Shown here: positions 20,545-30,621 of the stretch, piece by piece
Numbering within the stretch: the stretch's first letter is position 1
Layout: each line of letters begins with the position of its first letter
Origin: [Erwinia] mediterraneensis
Lineage (GTDB): Bacteria > Pseudomonadota > Gammaproteobacteria > Enterobacterales > Enterobacteriaceae
Reading direction: 5' to 3'
Length of the DNA stretch: 64,000 nt
NCBI RefSeq assembly: GCF_900604315.1
Contig: NZ_LR026978.1
Coordinates: 945,063 to 1,009,062 of the forward strand
Notes under the pieces: generated by a model
The model's input: the letters and a program-made list of their open reading frames with translations, nothing else
Told to the model about the DNA's origin: nothing
Databases searched by the model: none
Position numbers and translations under genes: made by a program

Positions 20545-21735
20545 ATGACAAAGAAAACCGGCGCACCTATTCTGGCCCTCTCCGCCCTGACCGCCGTGCT
20601 GTTTTCGGCCTCTGCGGTAGCAAAAATCGAAGAGGGAAAACTGGTTATCTGGATTAACGGCGACAAGGGCTACAACGGCCTCGCCGAAGTCGGCAAGAAA
20701 TTTGAGCAGGATACCGGCATCAAAGTGACAGTAGAGCATCCGGATAAAATGGAAGAGAAGTATCCGCAGGTGGCTGCCACCGGCGATGGCCCCGATATTA
20801 TTTTCTGGGCGCATGACCGTTTTGGCGGTTATGCCCAGTCGGGCCTGCTGGCAGAGATCACGCCGGATAACGCCTTCCAGGAGAAAATTTTCCCCTTTAC
20901 CTGGGATGCCGTGCGCTACAACGGCAAGCTGATTGGCTATCCCATCTCTGTTGAAGCGCTCTCGCTGATCTATAACAAAGACCTGGTGCCCAACCCGCCG
21001 AAAAGCTGGGAGGAGCTGGCGGCGCTCGACAAGCAGATGCGCGAAAAAGGCAAGAGCGCCATTATGTTTAACCTGCAGGAGCCCTACTTTACCTGGCCTC
21101 TGATGGCGGCGGGCGGCGGCTACGCCTATAAACTCACTGACGGACGCTACGACGTGAAAGATATCGGCGTGGCTAACGCTGGTGCCAAAGCGGGCCTGCA
21201 GTTCCTGGTCGATCAGGTCAAGGCGAAAACGTTAAATGCAGATACCGACTACTCCATCGCCGAAGCGGCCTTTAATAAAGGCGAAACCGCGATGACCATC
21301 AATGGTCCCTGGGCATGGAGCAACATCGATCAAAGCGGCATCAATTATGGCGTCACGCTGCTGCCGACGCTGAACAACAAGCCGTCGAAACCTTTCGTCG
21401 GGGTACTCAGCGCGGGTATTAACGCCGCCAGCCCGAACAAAGAGCTGGCGAAAGAGTTCCTGGAAAACTATCTGCTGACCGATAATGGCCTGGATGCGGT
21501 AAACAAAGATAAACCGCTGGGTGCCGTGGCGCTGAAGTCGTTCCAGCAAACCCTGGAGAAAGATCCGCGTATCGCCGCCACCATGGAAAACGCCCGTCAC
21601 GGTGAAATCATGCCGAATATCCCGCAGATGGCGGCCTTCTGGTATGCGATGCGTACCGCCACCCTGAACGCTCTGGGCGGACGTCAGACCGTCGATGCCG
21701 CTCTGGACGATGCCCAGTCGCGCCTCAATAAATAA
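20545..21735 (+). CDS. malE: Maltose/maltodextrin-binding periplasmic protein
   Basis: The 396-residue precursor is the same length as E. coli MalE and begins with a signal peptide ending SASAVA before [20 protein letters not shown]. The ligand-binding aromatic and acidic residues sit in [26 protein letters not shown] and [11 protein letters not shown]. It captures maltodextrins and delivers them to MalFGK2. I use the ATG at 20545, preceded by AAAGGA; a frame opening eight codons earlier overlaps that ribosome site. Downstream is malF after 69 bases. Confidence 0.97.
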   Translation: MTKKTGAPILALSALTAVLFSASAVAKIEEGKLVIWINGDKGYNGLAEVGKKFEQDTGIKVTVEHPDKMEEKYPQVAATGDGPDIIFWAHDRFGGYAQSGLLAEITPDNAFQEKIFPFTWDAVRYNGKLIGYPISVEALSLIYNKDLVPNPPKSWEELAALDKQMREKGKSAIMFNLQEPYFTWPLMAAGGGYAYKLTDGRYDVKDIGVANAGAKAGLQFLVDQVKAKTLNADTDYSIAEAAFNKGETAMTINGPWAWSNIDQSGINYGVTLLPTLNNKPSKPFVGVLSAGINAASPNKELAKEFLENYLLTDNGLDAVNKDKPLGAVALKSFQQTLEKDPRIAATMENARHGEIMPNIPQMAAFWYAMRTATLNALGGRQTVDAALDDAQSRLNK

Positions 21736-21804
21736 TCCCACTTCCGACCGAGCCGGGATTTCCCGGCTCACCTTGTCAGACACGTTGTAAAGGGAAACCA
21801 CATC

Positions 21805-23346
21805 ATGTCAGGAAAACCGAAAGCGAGATGGCACAGCGCGCTGCTGAAAGGCTGTCTTATCGGGATCTGTTGTCTGCTGGTCGGCTATCTGGTGGTGCTG
21901 ATGTATGCGCAGGGCGAGTACCTGTTCGCGATTCTGACGCTGATCCTGAGTTCGCTGGGCATCTGGGTATTTGCTAACCGCCGGGCTTATGCCTGGCGTT
22001 ATGTTTACCCCGGCGTGGCGGGCATGGCGCTGTTTGTGCTGTTTCCGCTCGCCTGCACCGTCGCTATCGCTTTTACCAACTACAGCAGTACCAATCAGCT
22101 GACCTTTGAGCGTGCCCAACAGGTGCTGCTGAGTCGCCAGTATCAGGCCGGCAAAGCGTTTAACTTCACCCTCCTCTCTGCCGGTGAACGCTGGCGGCTG
22201 TTACTGAGCGAGGGGCAGAACAGGCAAAGCTGGATTTCGGAACCCTTCACCTTTGGCGGCCAGCAACAGCTGAAAATGAACAGCGTGACCACGCTGCCCG
22301 CCGGTGAGCGCGCCACGCTGCGGGTGATTACCAGTAACCGGCAGGCGCTGAGCCAGATTACCGCTGCAATGCCAGATGGCAGCCAGCTGGTGATGAGTTC
22401 GCTGCGCCAGTTTTCCGGTACCCGTCCGCTCTATATTCTGGCCGATGACGGCACTCTGACGAACCAGCAGAGCGGCATCCGGTATCGACCTAATGGGGAA
22501 AGCGGCTTCTATCAGGCGATCGATGCACAGGGCAACTGGGAGAGCGAAAAGCTGAGTCCCGGTTATACCGTGACCACCGGCTGGCAAAACTTTCTGCGGG
22601 TCTTCACCGATCAGGGGATCCAGAAGCCTTTCCTGGCGATCTTCGCCTGGACGGTGATCTTCTCGCTGCTGACGGTGGTGCTGAGCGTGGCGGTGGGGAT
22701 GGTGCTGGCCTGTCTGGTGCAGTGGGATGCGCTGCGCGGCAGAGCGGTTTATCGCGTTCTGCTGATCATGCCTTATGCGGTGCCCGCGTTTATCTCTATC
22801 CTGATCTTTAAAGGCTTGTTTAACCAGAGCTTTGGCGAGATCAACCTGATGCTGAGCGCGCTGTTTGGGCTGAAGCCCGCCTGGTTCAGCGATCCTCTGC
22901 TTGCGCGCACCATGCTGGTGATCGTCAATACCTGGCTGGGCTACCCCTACATGATGATCCTCTGCATGGGACTGCTGAAAGCGATCCCGGACGATCTCTA
23001 TGAAGCCTCGGCGATGGATGGCGCAGGACCGTTGCAAAACTTTTTCCTCATCACCCTGCCGCTGCTGATCAAACCGCTGTTGCCGCTGATGATCGCCAGC
23101 TTCGCCTTTAACTTTAATAACTTTGTCCTGATCCAGCTGTTGACCAACGGCGGTCCCGATCGCATCGGCACTACCACGCCGGCAGGCTATACCGACCTGC
23201 TGGTGAACTACACCTGGCGCATCGCCTTTGAAGGCGGCGGCGGCCAGGACTTTGGTCTGGCGGCGGCGATCGCCACGCTGATCTTCCTGCTGGTGGGCGT
23301 GCTGGCGGTGATCAATCTGAAAGTGACGCGCATGAAATTTGATTAA
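21805..23346 (+). CDS. malF: Maltose ABC transporter permease MalF
   Basis: At 513 residues (E. coli 514), MalF has three N-terminal membrane spans, the large periplasmic P2 domain (about residues 95-270) that contacts MalE, and five further spans. The cytoplasmic EAA loop is [22 protein letters not shown]. It forms the channel with MalG. AAAGGGA lies before the ATG. Its stop is ten bases before the malG ATG, whose ribosome site overlaps the malF end. Confidence 0.96.
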   Translation: MSGKPKARWHSALLKGCLIGICCLLVGYLVVLMYAQGEYLFAILTLILSSLGIWVFANRRAYAWRYVYPGVAGMALFVLFPLACTVAIAFTNYSSTNQLTFERAQQVLLSRQYQAGKAFNFTLLSAGERWRLLLSEGQNRQSWISEPFTFGGQQQLKMNSVTTLPAGERATLRVITSNRQALSQITAAMPDGSQLVMSSLRQFSGTRPLYILADDGTLTNQQSGIRYRPNGESGFYQAIDAQGNWESEKLSPGYTVTTGWQNFLRVFTDQGIQKPFLAIFAWTVIFSLLTVVLSVAVGMVLACLVQWDALRGRAVYRVLLIMPYAVPAFISILIFKGLFNQSFGEINLMLSALFGLKPAWFSDPLLARTMLVIVNTWLGYPYMMILCMGLLKAIPDDLYEASAMDGAGPLQNFFLITLPLLIKPLLPLMIASFAFNFNNFVLIQLLTNGGPDRIGTTTPAGYTDLLVNYTWRIAFEGGGGQDFGLAAAIATLIFLLVGVLAVINLKVTRMKFD

Positions 23347-23356
23347 GGAGGCTGTT

Positions 23357-24247
23357 ATGGCCATGGTGCAACCCAAATCGCAAAAGCTGCGCCTGCTGCT
23401 GACGCATCTGCTGCTGCTGGCGTTTCTCGCCGCGATTCTTTTTCCACTGCTGATGGTGGTGGCGATCTCGCTGCGTGCCGGTAATTTTGCCACCGGCAGC
23501 CTGATCCCGGAGCAGGTATCCTGGGAGCACTGGCGGCTGGCACTGGGCTTCAGTGTGGAGCAGGCGGATGGCCGTATTATTCCGCCCCCCTTTCCGGTTC
23601 TGCTCTGGCTGTGGAACTCGGTAAAGATTGCGGCCATCAGCGCCATCGGCATTGTGGCGCTTTCCACAACTTGTGCCTATGCTTTTGCGCGTATGCGCTT
23701 TAGCGGGCGAGCCCCCCTGCTGAGAGGGATGTTGATTTTCCAGATGTTCCCGGCGGTGCTGTCACTGGTGGCGCTCTATGCGCTGTTTGATCGTCTGGGC
23801 CAGTATCTGCCGTTTATTGGCCTGAATACCCACGGTGGCGTGATTTTTGCCTATCTTGGCGGCATCGCGCTGCATGTCTGGACCATCAAAGGTTACTTTG
23901 AAACCATTGACGGCTCGCTGGAAGAGGCTGCCGCACTGGACGGTGCCACGCCCTGGCAGGCGTTCCGGCTGGTGCTGCTGCCGCTTTCAGTGCCTATCCT
24001 GGCGGTGGTGTTTATTCTGGCGTTTATCGCCGCCATTACCGAGGTGCCGGTCGCCTCGCTGCTGTTACGCGATGTCAACAGCTATACGCTGGCGGTGGGT
24101 ATGCAGCAGTATCTGAACCCCCAGAACTATCTGTGGGGGGATTTTGCCGCGGCGGCTGTCTTGTCCGCGATACCCATTACCCTGGTATTTTTACTGGCGC
24201 AGCGCTGGCTGGTGAGTGGGCTGACCGCCGGCAGCGTGAAGGGCTGA
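23357..24247 (+). CDS. malG: Maltose ABC transporter permease MalG
   Basis: The 296-residue permease is identical in length to E. coli MalG and starts [10 protein letters not shown]. The EAA loop is [22 protein letters not shown]. The C-terminal GLTAGSVKG corresponds to the MalG tail that reaches into the MalF binding site in the transporter structure. An upstream in-frame ATG (23339) overlaps malF, but AAGGAGG is placed for 23357. It is the last gene of malEFG and is followed by a strong terminator. Confidence 0.96.
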   Translation: MAMVQPKSQKLRLLLTHLLLLAFLAAILFPLLMVVAISLRAGNFATGSLIPEQVSWEHWRLALGFSVEQADGRIIPPPFPVLLWLWNSVKIAAISAIGIVALSTTCAYAFARMRFSGRAPLLRGMLIFQMFPAVLSLVALYALFDRLGQYLPFIGLNTHGGVIFAYLGGIALHVWTIKGYFETIDGSLEEAAALDGATPWQAFRLVLLPLSVPILAVVFILAFIAAITEVPVASLLLRDVNSYTLAVGMQQYLNPQNYLWGDFAAAAVLSAIPITLVFLLAQRWLVSGLTAGSVKG

Positions 24248-24318
24248 CGCCGCCCATAAGTCTTCATCATTGTATGTTGCCACTGCTTCCTCAACGCGCC
24301 TTATAGTTGAGGTTATTT

Positions 24319-24342
24319 AGCGGCCTGCGGGCCGCTTTTTTT
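24319..24342 (+). terminator. Rho-independent terminator of malEFG
   Basis: AGCGGCC and GGCCGCT pair around a short loop and are followed by six T. It is 71 bases after the malG stop. Confidence 0.88.
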
Positions 24343-24425
24343 CTTCCCGCCTCTTCCTCTCGTGTCGCCGCATCGCCTGCGTGCTATCTTATTTTTCCTT
24401 TGCATCATCTGGCGGATATGAATCA

Positions 24426-25523
24426 ATGACGAAACTGCGTGTAGGGATTGTGTTTGGTGGCAAGTCGGCCGAGCATGAAGTGTCATTACAATCAGCAAAA
24501 AATATTATTGAGGCTATCGATAAAACGAAGTTTGAGGTCTCACTGCTGGGAATTGATAAACAGGGACAGTGGCACCTGAATGAAGCGTCCGATTTTCTGC
24601 TGAATGCGGAGAATCCAGCGCTGATCGCCCTGAACCGCTCCGGCAGAAGCGTGGCGCTGATCCCCGGCGAGGCTCAGCAGCAGCTTATCGAATCCGGTAA
24701 TGCACAGCCGCTGTCGCAGGTGGATGTTATTTTCCCCATCGTGCACGGTACGCTGGGAGAAGATGGATCGCTGCAGGGCATGCTGCGTATGGCCAACCTG
24801 CCTTTTGTCGGCTCAGGCGTGCTGGGCTCGGCGGTGAGTATGGATAAAGATATCACCAAACGGCTGCTGCGGGACGCCGGACTGACGGTTGCGCCCTGGA
24901 TTAGCGTCAGCGCCAGCCAGCGGGCACAGCTGCGTGCGGATGAGGTGATCGCCCACTTCGGTCTGCCGCTGTTTATCAAACCAGCTAACCAGGGCTCATC
25001 TGTGGGCGTCAGCAAGGTCAGCAGCGCGGAGGAGTTTGCTGCGGCGCTGGATCTCGCCTTTAGCTTCGATCGCAAAGTGCTGATTGAACAGGGGATTCAG
25101 GGACGGGAGATCGAATGTGCCGTGTTGGGCAACGATCATCCGCAAGCCAGCCTCTGTGGTGAGGTGGTGGTACATGACGCCTTCTACTCTTATCAGACCA
25201 AGTATATCGATGCCGATGGCGCTGAGGTGGTAGTGCCCGCCGCGATCCCTGACGCCAGCAGCGAGGCGATTCGCCAGGTGGCGCTGCAGGCGTTCAGCGC
25301 ACTGGAATGCAGCGGAATGGCGCGGGTGGATGTCTTCCTTACCCCTGACGACCAGATCATCGTTAACGAAGTGAATACCCTGCCTGGCTTCACCAATATC
25401 AGCATGTATCCCAAGTTGTGGCAGGCGAGCGGGCTGAGCTATACGGACCTGATCACCCGCCTGATTGAACTGGCGCTGGCGCGCCATCAGCAGGAGAGCG
25501 CGCTGAACAGCAGCATAGTGTAA
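24426..25523 (+). CDS. ddlA: D-alanine--D-alanine ligase, DdlA type
   Basis: The 365-residue cytosolic ATP-grasp enzyme joins two D-alanines for peptidoglycan. It is closer to DdlA than Ddl[23 protein letters not shown] at the N-terminus, [38 protein letters not shown] and [19 protein letters not shown] (pieces) match E. coli DdlA (364). I start at the ATG at 24426, which gives the family N-terminus MTKLRVG; the ribosome site is weak. It is monocistronic, between the malG terminator and a bidirectional hairpin. Confidence 0.94.
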   Translation: MTKLRVGIVFGGKSAEHEVSLQSAKNIIEAIDKTKFEVSLLGIDKQGQWHLNEASDFLLNAENPALIALNRSGRSVALIPGEAQQQLIESGNAQPLSQVDVIFPIVHGTLGEDGSLQGMLRMANLPFVGSGVLGSAVSMDKDITKRLLRDAGLTVAPWISVSASQRAQLRADEVIAHFGLPLFIKPANQGSSVGVSKVSSAEEFAAALDLAFSFDRKVLIEQGIQGREIECAVLGNDHPQASLCGEVVVHDAFYSYQTKYIDADGAEVVVPAAIPDASSEAIRQVALQAFSALECSGMARVDVFLTPDDQIIVNEVNTLPGFTNISMYPKLWQASGLSYTDLITRLIELALARHQQESALNSSIV

Positions 25524-25532
25524 ACCGCAAAT

Positions 25533-25560
25533 AAACCGGATATCGAAGATATCCGGTTTT
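25533..25560. terminator. Bidirectional terminator between ddlA and the SulP gene
   Basis: A perfect 12-base inverted repeat, AAACCGGATATC and its complement, encloses a three-base loop with A and T runs at both ends. It serves convergent transcripts. Confidence 0.85.
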
Positions 25561-25569
25561 GCACTTATT

Positions 25570-27045
25570 TCATTTCACCGCCACCGGCCACTGGCTGAGA
25601 CGAATGCCGCGCTTGTCGGCATTTTCACCAAACGCCTGCAGCAGCGCTTTGACGTCGGGATCCATATAGGCCACGTTATCGTGCTCTGCGATCACCACAC
25701 TGTTCTCCGGGATCGTCTCCAGCAGCCCCTGCAAATGCGGGTTGTGCATAAAGGTCAGGTTCTGCTGAATACGCAATACATAGTGATCGTCATAACGGGT
25801 GAGCTGCAGCGCGTTACGATGACTTTTCCAGATGCTGAACAGAACCTGCATGGCGATCCCCAGCGCGATTCCGGACAGCATGCCGAACACCACAATGGCA
25901 CCAATGGTGGTAAGAAAGGGAACGTACTGCTGAGCGCCCATGCGAAACTGTTCAATAAACAGACGCGGCGTCGCCAGCTTATAACCGGTATGCAGTAACA
26001 CGGCCGCCAGGCTGGCAAGCGGGATGCTGTTCAGCAGATCGCTGAACCACAGGCCACAGAGCAACAGCAACACGCCATGCAACAGAATTGAAAATTTACT
26101 CTGCGCTCCCGCGCTGACGTTAACCGAACTGCGCACGATCACCGCGGTCACCGGCATCGCTCCCAGCAGACCCGCCGTCAGGTTGCCGATGCCCTGCGCT
26201 ACCATCTCTTTATTGGGCGAAGGCGGCGGATTCTGCGGACGCAACTTTTTTAACGCCTCCTGGCTGAGCAACGTCTCGAGACTGGCCACCAGCGCCAGGG
26301 TTACGGCGACGCCCCAGACGGCAGGATTGCGCCACGCCATCCAGTCCGGCGTTTCCAGTTCGCTCATCAGCGCCGCCAGGCTATCAAAAGCTGGCAGGCT
26401 GATGCGCGGCAACGTGCCAGCCAGCTCCGGGAACAGGCGGTTTCCCGCCAGCGTCGCCAGGCAGCCCACTACCACCACCACCAGGGGTCCCGGAATCCAG
26501 CGCAGCAGGCTGACTTTTTTAATCAGCGGAGTACCCCAGAGCCAGAGCAGCGCCAGGCCAACGCCCGCTACTGTCAGCGCCGTCGGAGAGAGTTGCGCCT
26601 CGCCCTGTAGCAGCGCGCCCCACGCCTGCTCATCGACGATGCCGAGCGCAACCGGAATTTGTTGCATAATCAGGAGAATACCAATGGCTGCCAGCATCCC
26701 TTTAATCACGCTGCCAGGCACCAGGCTGATAAAGCGCCCGGCACGCAGCACACCCAGCAGACACTGCAACAGGCCAGCCAGCACCAGCGCGGTAAGGAAA
26801 GCGGAGAAACTGCCCAGCGTCGCCATCGCGGCCACCACAATAGTCACCAGCCCGGCAGCCGGTCCGCTGACGGCGAAGCGTGAAGGACTGAAGGCGGTCA
26901 CCAGCAGGCCACCAATCACGCCGGTCAGCAGACCGACAAAGGGAGGCAGACCGCTGGCCTGCGCAATGCCAAGGCAGAGCGGCAACGCTACCAGAAAAAC
27001 CACCAGCCCGGCGGGAATATCCTGCCGAAGAGTATGCAGGCTCAT
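25570..27045 (-). CDS. SulP-family anion transporter, probable bicarbonate importer
   Basis: The 491-residue inner-membrane protein has about 11 hydrophobic spans with SulP signatures: LVVFLVALPLCLGIAQASG, AVSGPAAGLVTIV and the GNLTAGLLGAMPVTAVIVRSSVN segment (shown in pieces). The C-terminus (about 420-491) is a short STAS-like domain. Its ATG overlaps the stop of the beta-carbonic anhydrase gene by four bases, a pairing known for SulP/carbonic anhydrase modules that take up bicarbonate. Sulfate transport is the alternative, but no sulfur genes are near. Confidence 0.82.
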   Translation of the reverse strand: MSLHTLRQDIPAGLVVFLVALPLCLGIAQASGLPPFVGLLTGVIGGLLVTAFSPSRFAVSGPAAGLVTIVVAAMATLGSFSAFLTALVLAGLLQCLLGVLRAGRFISLVPGSVIKGMLAAIGILLIMQQIPVALGIVDEQAWGALLQGEAQLSPTALTVAGVGLALLWLWGTPLIKKVSLLRWIPGPLVVVVVGCLATLAGNRLFPELAGTLPRISLPAFDSLAALMSELETPDWMAWRNPAVWGVAVTLALVASLETLLSQEALKKLRPQNPPPSPNKEMVAQGIGNLTAGLLGAMPVTAVIVRSSVNVSAGAQSKFSILLHGVLLLLCGLWFSDLLNSIPLASLAAVLLHTGYKLATPRLFIEQFRMGAQQYVPFLTTIGAIVVFGMLSGIALGIAMQVLFSIWKSHRNALQLTRYDDHYVLRIQQNLTFMHNPHLQGLLETIPENSVVIAEHDNVAYMDPDVKALLQAFGENADKRGIRLSQWPVAVK

Positions 27046-27671
27046 GCTTGCGGCTCCTCTGCTGACTGATGGATCAACTCTTTCAGATGGCCGGACTGCA
27101 GGTCATAGACACAGCCGAACAGATGAAGCGTCTGGCCCCTCTGCCAGGCGCTACGCACTGGTTCGCTCGCCACCAGCTGCGCAAACTGGGCCAGCAGATT
27201 AACTTCCACCAGCTGGTTAAGTTTGTCGCCCTCCGTGGCGTCGGAGGCGTGATAATCCTCTAATCCCTGCTGCAGTACCCGGCGCAGTTCATGCATACGC
27301 CGCGTCAGGGGAGAGTCTTCATCGGCGAGCGCGCTTTCAGGCAGGCTGAGCGCCGCCTGGACGCCACCGCAGCCATAATGACCGCATAATACGATCTGGC
27401 TGACTTTGAGGTAGACCAGCGCATACTGCAACACGCTCATCACGTTGTCATCCTGCGTCACTACCATATTGGCAATATTACGATGAACAAACAGTTCTCC
27501 CGGATGCGCCCCGGTTAATACCTCTGCAGGCACCCGGCTGTCGGAACAGCCGATCCATAATGAATGTGGTTTTTGCTGATAACGATATTTTTCAAAGTAA
27601 TCTGGATTACGCGCACGGCGCTGTAATGCCCAACTGCGATTTTTCGCCAATAAGGGTTTAAGGGTCGTCAT
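27042..27671 (-). CDS. can: Beta-carbonic anhydrase
   Basis: The 209-residue enzyme interconverts CO2 and bicarbonate. Zinc ligands are visible: Cys42 and Asp44 in CSDSR, His98 and Cys101 in HYGCGG. It resembles E. coli Can (220). I start at the ATG at 27671 (MTTLKPLLAKNRSW) after GAGAGAAG; a 31-codon upstream extension has no homology. It is the first gene of a two-gene operon with the SulP transporter. Whether it replaces or supplements a housekeeping Can elsewhere cannot be told from the window, so the symbol is by similarity. Confidence 0.85.
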   Translation of the reverse strand: MTTLKPLLAKNRSWALQRRARNPDYFEKYRYQQKPHSLWIGCSDSRVPAEVLTGAHPGELFVHRNIANMVVTQDDNVMSVLQYALVYLKVSQIVLCGHYGCGGVQAALSLPESALADEDSPLTRRMHELRRVLQQGLEDYHASDATEGDKLNQLVEVNLLAQFAQLVASEPVRSAWQRGQTLHLFGCVYDLQSGHLKELIHQSAEEPQA

Positions 27672-28323
27672 AATTATCTTCTCTCTACTATCGGAAAAAG
27701 GGCTTCCGGGCTGACTACAAAGAGAAATAGCGCTGCGAAAGTTACAGGCCATCACCGCCAACAAAAATTACTCGCTATAAAAGACAGAAGTTTTAAAGAA
27801 TAATTATGGATTGACGATATCGCCATATTCTACGGACAAAATTATCGGGTAAATTTTTATTAAGCTTATGTCTGTTTTGCGTAAATTTTCTTTATCCGCA
27901 CATAATATTAATAAAAATAAAATAATATAATAATCAAAAAATTAAGAGAAACTTGCCGATAAAAAGGCTACGCGCAATTGACAAAGCGAGTGTACCAGGC
28001 AACAGTCGCGCAAAATAACCCGAAAAGCAGAAAGGTTTCTTTCCATTATTTTCCGTGTGAAATAATAAAAAATAAAAATAATCCACATGAACTATTTTGA
28101 ATTTAATAATGAGCACCCTAATAAGGTAAGGCATTGCGCACTCTCTGTTATTAACATGGAAAAGCGAATATCAGACGACGCCTGTTTTTTCATCTTCCCG
28201 GCTATGCTGCTGAAGCCGCTCAGGTGAGCACCCTAAACAGCGGTCCGGGAACAGAGGCATCGCCGCTAAAAATGTAATAGTCTGGATGCAGCAATTTGCT
28301 GCGTCTGATAAAAGGAGAGTCCC
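27672..28323. other. AT-rich intergenic region
   Basis: These 650 bases between divergent genes are strikingly AT-rich from about 27770 to 28110, with many A/T runs. Short open frames on both strands have no ribosome site. It probably contains the promoters of both neighbours; AT-rich DNA of this kind is a common H-NS target. A 15-base palindrome near the right end is listed separately. Confidence 0.5.
28288..28302. promoter_or_regulatory. 15-base palindrome before the laccase-domain gene
   Basis: GCAGCAA, T, TTGCTGC is a perfect inverted repeat with a one-base centre, 22 bases before the GTG start. It could be an operator or a small hairpin near the ribosome site. Confidence 0.4.
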
Positions 28324-29052
28324 GTGAGTTCACCTGTTTTGCCGCCGCGCCGCTCCCCCCTGCTAGAGTCCCTCGGCTGGATCGATCACGCTTTTCAGGC
28401 TGCCGGAGAATCGCCGCCAGCGGATGCCGCTTATGGTCATCAACGTCACAGTTCAACGGTGGTGCTGGAGAGTGAGAACGTGCCGCCCAAAAGCTGCGTC
28501 TCAGACGGCATTATTGGCGTGACCACGCGGCCGGTAGCGGTGTATACCGCAGACTGTCTGCCGGTGCTGATCGCCGATGCACGTCAGCGCCATGTCGCGG
28601 CGGTCCATGCTGGCTTACAAGGGGCGCTGGCTGGCGTCCTGTTCAGTGCTGTGGAGCGGTTAAAGGCGCTGGGTGCGCGTAACGACACGTTGTTTGTCGC
28701 CATCGGACCCGCGATCCTGCCCTGCTGTTATGAGCTGGGGGAAGAGGTACTCGCTGACATTCAGCAGAATCGCCTGTTGCAGCAGCCGGTCAGCTGGTCA
28801 GCAGAGCAGCCGCAGAACGTGCGCGCGGTGCGACCACAGGCGCAGCCCCGGCAGCAGGGGATCTGGTTTGATCTGCCGGAGCTGGGGCGTCAGATGCTGC
28901 TGCAGATGGGGATTCCCGCCGCGCACATCGACCTGCTCAACGTCTGTACTTATTGCATGGCGGAGGCGGGATCGAGCTACCGACGCAATACCCATTTCGC
29001 CAGTGGCTACCAGTCGCGTTACTCCTGGATACGCCGCCTCGCCGGGCGTTAA
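28324..29052 (+). CDS. Laccase-domain (YfiH/PgeF-like) protein
   Basis: The 242-residue protein belongs to the multicopper-polyphenol-oxidase/YfiH family (DUF152, LACC1). Metal-site residues fit: His42 in GHQRHSS, Cys78 in TADCLPV, His95 in AVHAG. E. coli YfiH/PgeF corrects misplaced L-Ser in peptidoglycan precursors; animal LACC1 is a purine nucleoside phosphorylase. The Trp usually following HAG is Leu here, and the N-terminal half is divergent, so this is likely a paralogue of the housekeeping gene. It starts with GTG after AAAGGAGAG. Its stop overlaps that of the convergent gluconate permease gene in TTAA. Confidence 0.75.
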   Translation: MSSPVLPPRRSPLLESLGWIDHAFQAAGESPPADAAYGHQRHSSTVVLESENVPPKSCVSDGIIGVTTRPVAVYTADCLPVLIADARQRHVAAVHAGLQGALAGVLFSAVERLKALGARNDTLFVAIGPAILPCCYELGEEVLADIQQNRLLQQPVSWSAEQPQNVRAVRPQAQPRQQGIWFDLPELGRQMLLQMGIPAAHIDLLNVCTYCMAEAGSSYRRNTHFASGYQSRYSWIRRLAGR

Positions 29053-30368
29053 TGCAGCAGCATATCCAGGATCAGCACACCCGCGAGGCCAAGAATCGAG
29101 ATCAGGGTTTCCATCACCGTCCAGGTTTTCAGCGTTTCCACCACGCTGAGGTTGAAGTAGCCTTTAAACAGCCAGAAACCGGGATCGTTAACGTGCGAGG
29201 CGATAACGCTGCCAGCGCCCACCGCCAGTACCATCAGCGCCGGATCAGCGTGCGTGGCGGCGATGATTGGCATAACGATACCGGCGGTGGGGATGGCCGC
29301 TACCGTGGCCGATCCCAGCGCAATGCGCAGCATCGCCGCCACGGTCCAGCACATCAGCAACGGTGACAAAGAGGAGTTTTTCATCATATCGGCAATGTAG
29401 TTACCGACGCCGCTATCCACCAGCACCTGCTTAAAGGCACCGCCGCCGGCGATAATAAAGACAATCATGGCGATGGCCGCAATGGAATCGCCACACATGT
29501 CCATGACCTCCTCCATCTTGCGTCCGTTCCGCAGGCCAAGGGTAAAGACGGCGATCACCACGGCAATAAATAACGCCACGGCCGGGTTGCCGATAAATTC
29601 AAAAAACTGTCGCACCGGATTCTCTTTCGGCATGGTCAGTTCACAGACTGCCGCGAAAGCCATCAGCACCACCGGAATCACCGCCGCAAAGATGCTGGTC
29701 CAGAAGCCCGGCATTTCATTTTCCGGAAAAATTTTCGGGTTGTAGAGGCCTTCCGGCGGCGACTTTTCGAAGCCTTTCAGAAAGCGGGAAAAAATCGGCC
29801 CGGCCACGATAACAGTGGGCAGCGTAATGATGAAGCCATAGAGCAGCGTGGTGCCCAGGTTAGCGCCGAAAATGGTCGCTATCGCCGTGGGGCCGGGATG
29901 CGGCGGCAGGAAGCAGTGGGTTACCGACAGCGCGGCCACCATCGGCACGCCAACATAGAGCAACGGCAGACCCGCTGCGGCCACAATGGTAAACACCAGC
30001 GGCAGCAGTAACACAAAGCCCACCTCATAAAACATCGCCAGACCAACTATCAGCCCGGTAATCACCAGCGCCCACTGCAGGCGCTCTTTGCCAAAAGCGT
30101 GAATCAGCGTGCTGGCAACCCGCTGCGCAGCGCCGGTATCAGAGACCAGCCGGCCTAACATCGCCCCCAGGCCGAGGATCAGCGCCAGGCTGCCCAGCGT
30201 CGATCCCACGCCTTTCTGAATCGAGGTCACGACCTCCAGCGGTGCCATGCCTTCAGCAATCCCTACAACCGCCGAGACAAATATCAGCGCGATAAAACCG
30301 TTGACCTTAAAAATAATCATTAATATCAACAGCAGAATGACACCAAGCACAATGATCGTAATGGGCAT
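29049..30368 (-). CDS. gntT: GntP-family gluconate permease
   Basis: The 439-residue inner-membrane symporter matches GntT/GntU/GntP proteins: FYEVGFVLLLPLVFTI, SVTHCFLPPHPGPTAIA, GGGGAFKQVLVDSGVG with small changes, LRIALGSATVAAI and SHVNDPGFWLFKGYFNL. About 12-14 spans are present. It imports gluconate with protons. I start at the ATG at 30368 (MPITIIVLGVILL) after AAGGAAAAC; 36 upstream codons are rejected. No gluconate kinase or GntR is adjacent, so the exact paralogue is uncertain. A TGTGA half-site near 30466 hints at CRP control. Confidence 0.82.
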   Translation of the reverse strand: MPITIIVLGVILLLILMIIFKVNGFIALIFVSAVVGIAEGMAPLEVVTSIQKGVGSTLGSLALILGLGAMLGRLVSDTGAAQRVASTLIHAFGKERLQWALVITGLIVGLAMFYEVGFVLLLPLVFTIVAAAGLPLLYVGVPMVAALSVTHCFLPPHPGPTAIATIFGANLGTTLLYGFIITLPTVIVAGPIFSRFLKGFEKSPPEGLYNPKIFPENEMPGFWTSIFAAVIPVVLMAFAAVCELTMPKENPVRQFFEFIGNPAVALFIAVVIAVFTLGLRNGRKMEEVMDMCGDSIAAIAMIVFIIAGGGAFKQVLVDSGVGNYIADMMKNSSLSPLLMCWTVAAMLRIALGSATVAAIPTAGIVMPIIAATHADPALMVLAVGAGSVIASHVNDPGFWLFKGYFNLSVVETLKTWTVMETLISILGLAGVLILDMLLH

Positions 30369-30621
30369 TTTGTTTTCCTTATTTTTGTCCGGAAGAGAGG
30401 TAAGGTTCAGGTGCTGCACCGGTAACAACCAGGGTAATGATGCACCAGGTATAACGCTCGCTTTGTGACGTGGCAAAAATGACCATCAAACAGGCGACAG
30501 AAAGTGAAAACAGTTAAGTTGATCACTTAAACGGGAGGAAGCGCCGGGTGTTACGCATAACGTGGTGACGCGCAGCCAGAAAAAGAGCGACAGGCAGCAA
30601 GGCCCCTGTCGCGTCAGCGCG

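Noticed and set aside
28220..28456. 78-codon minus-strand frame at the start of the laccase-domain gene
   Set aside because: It has no ribosome site and lies antisense to a gene with clear family motifs.
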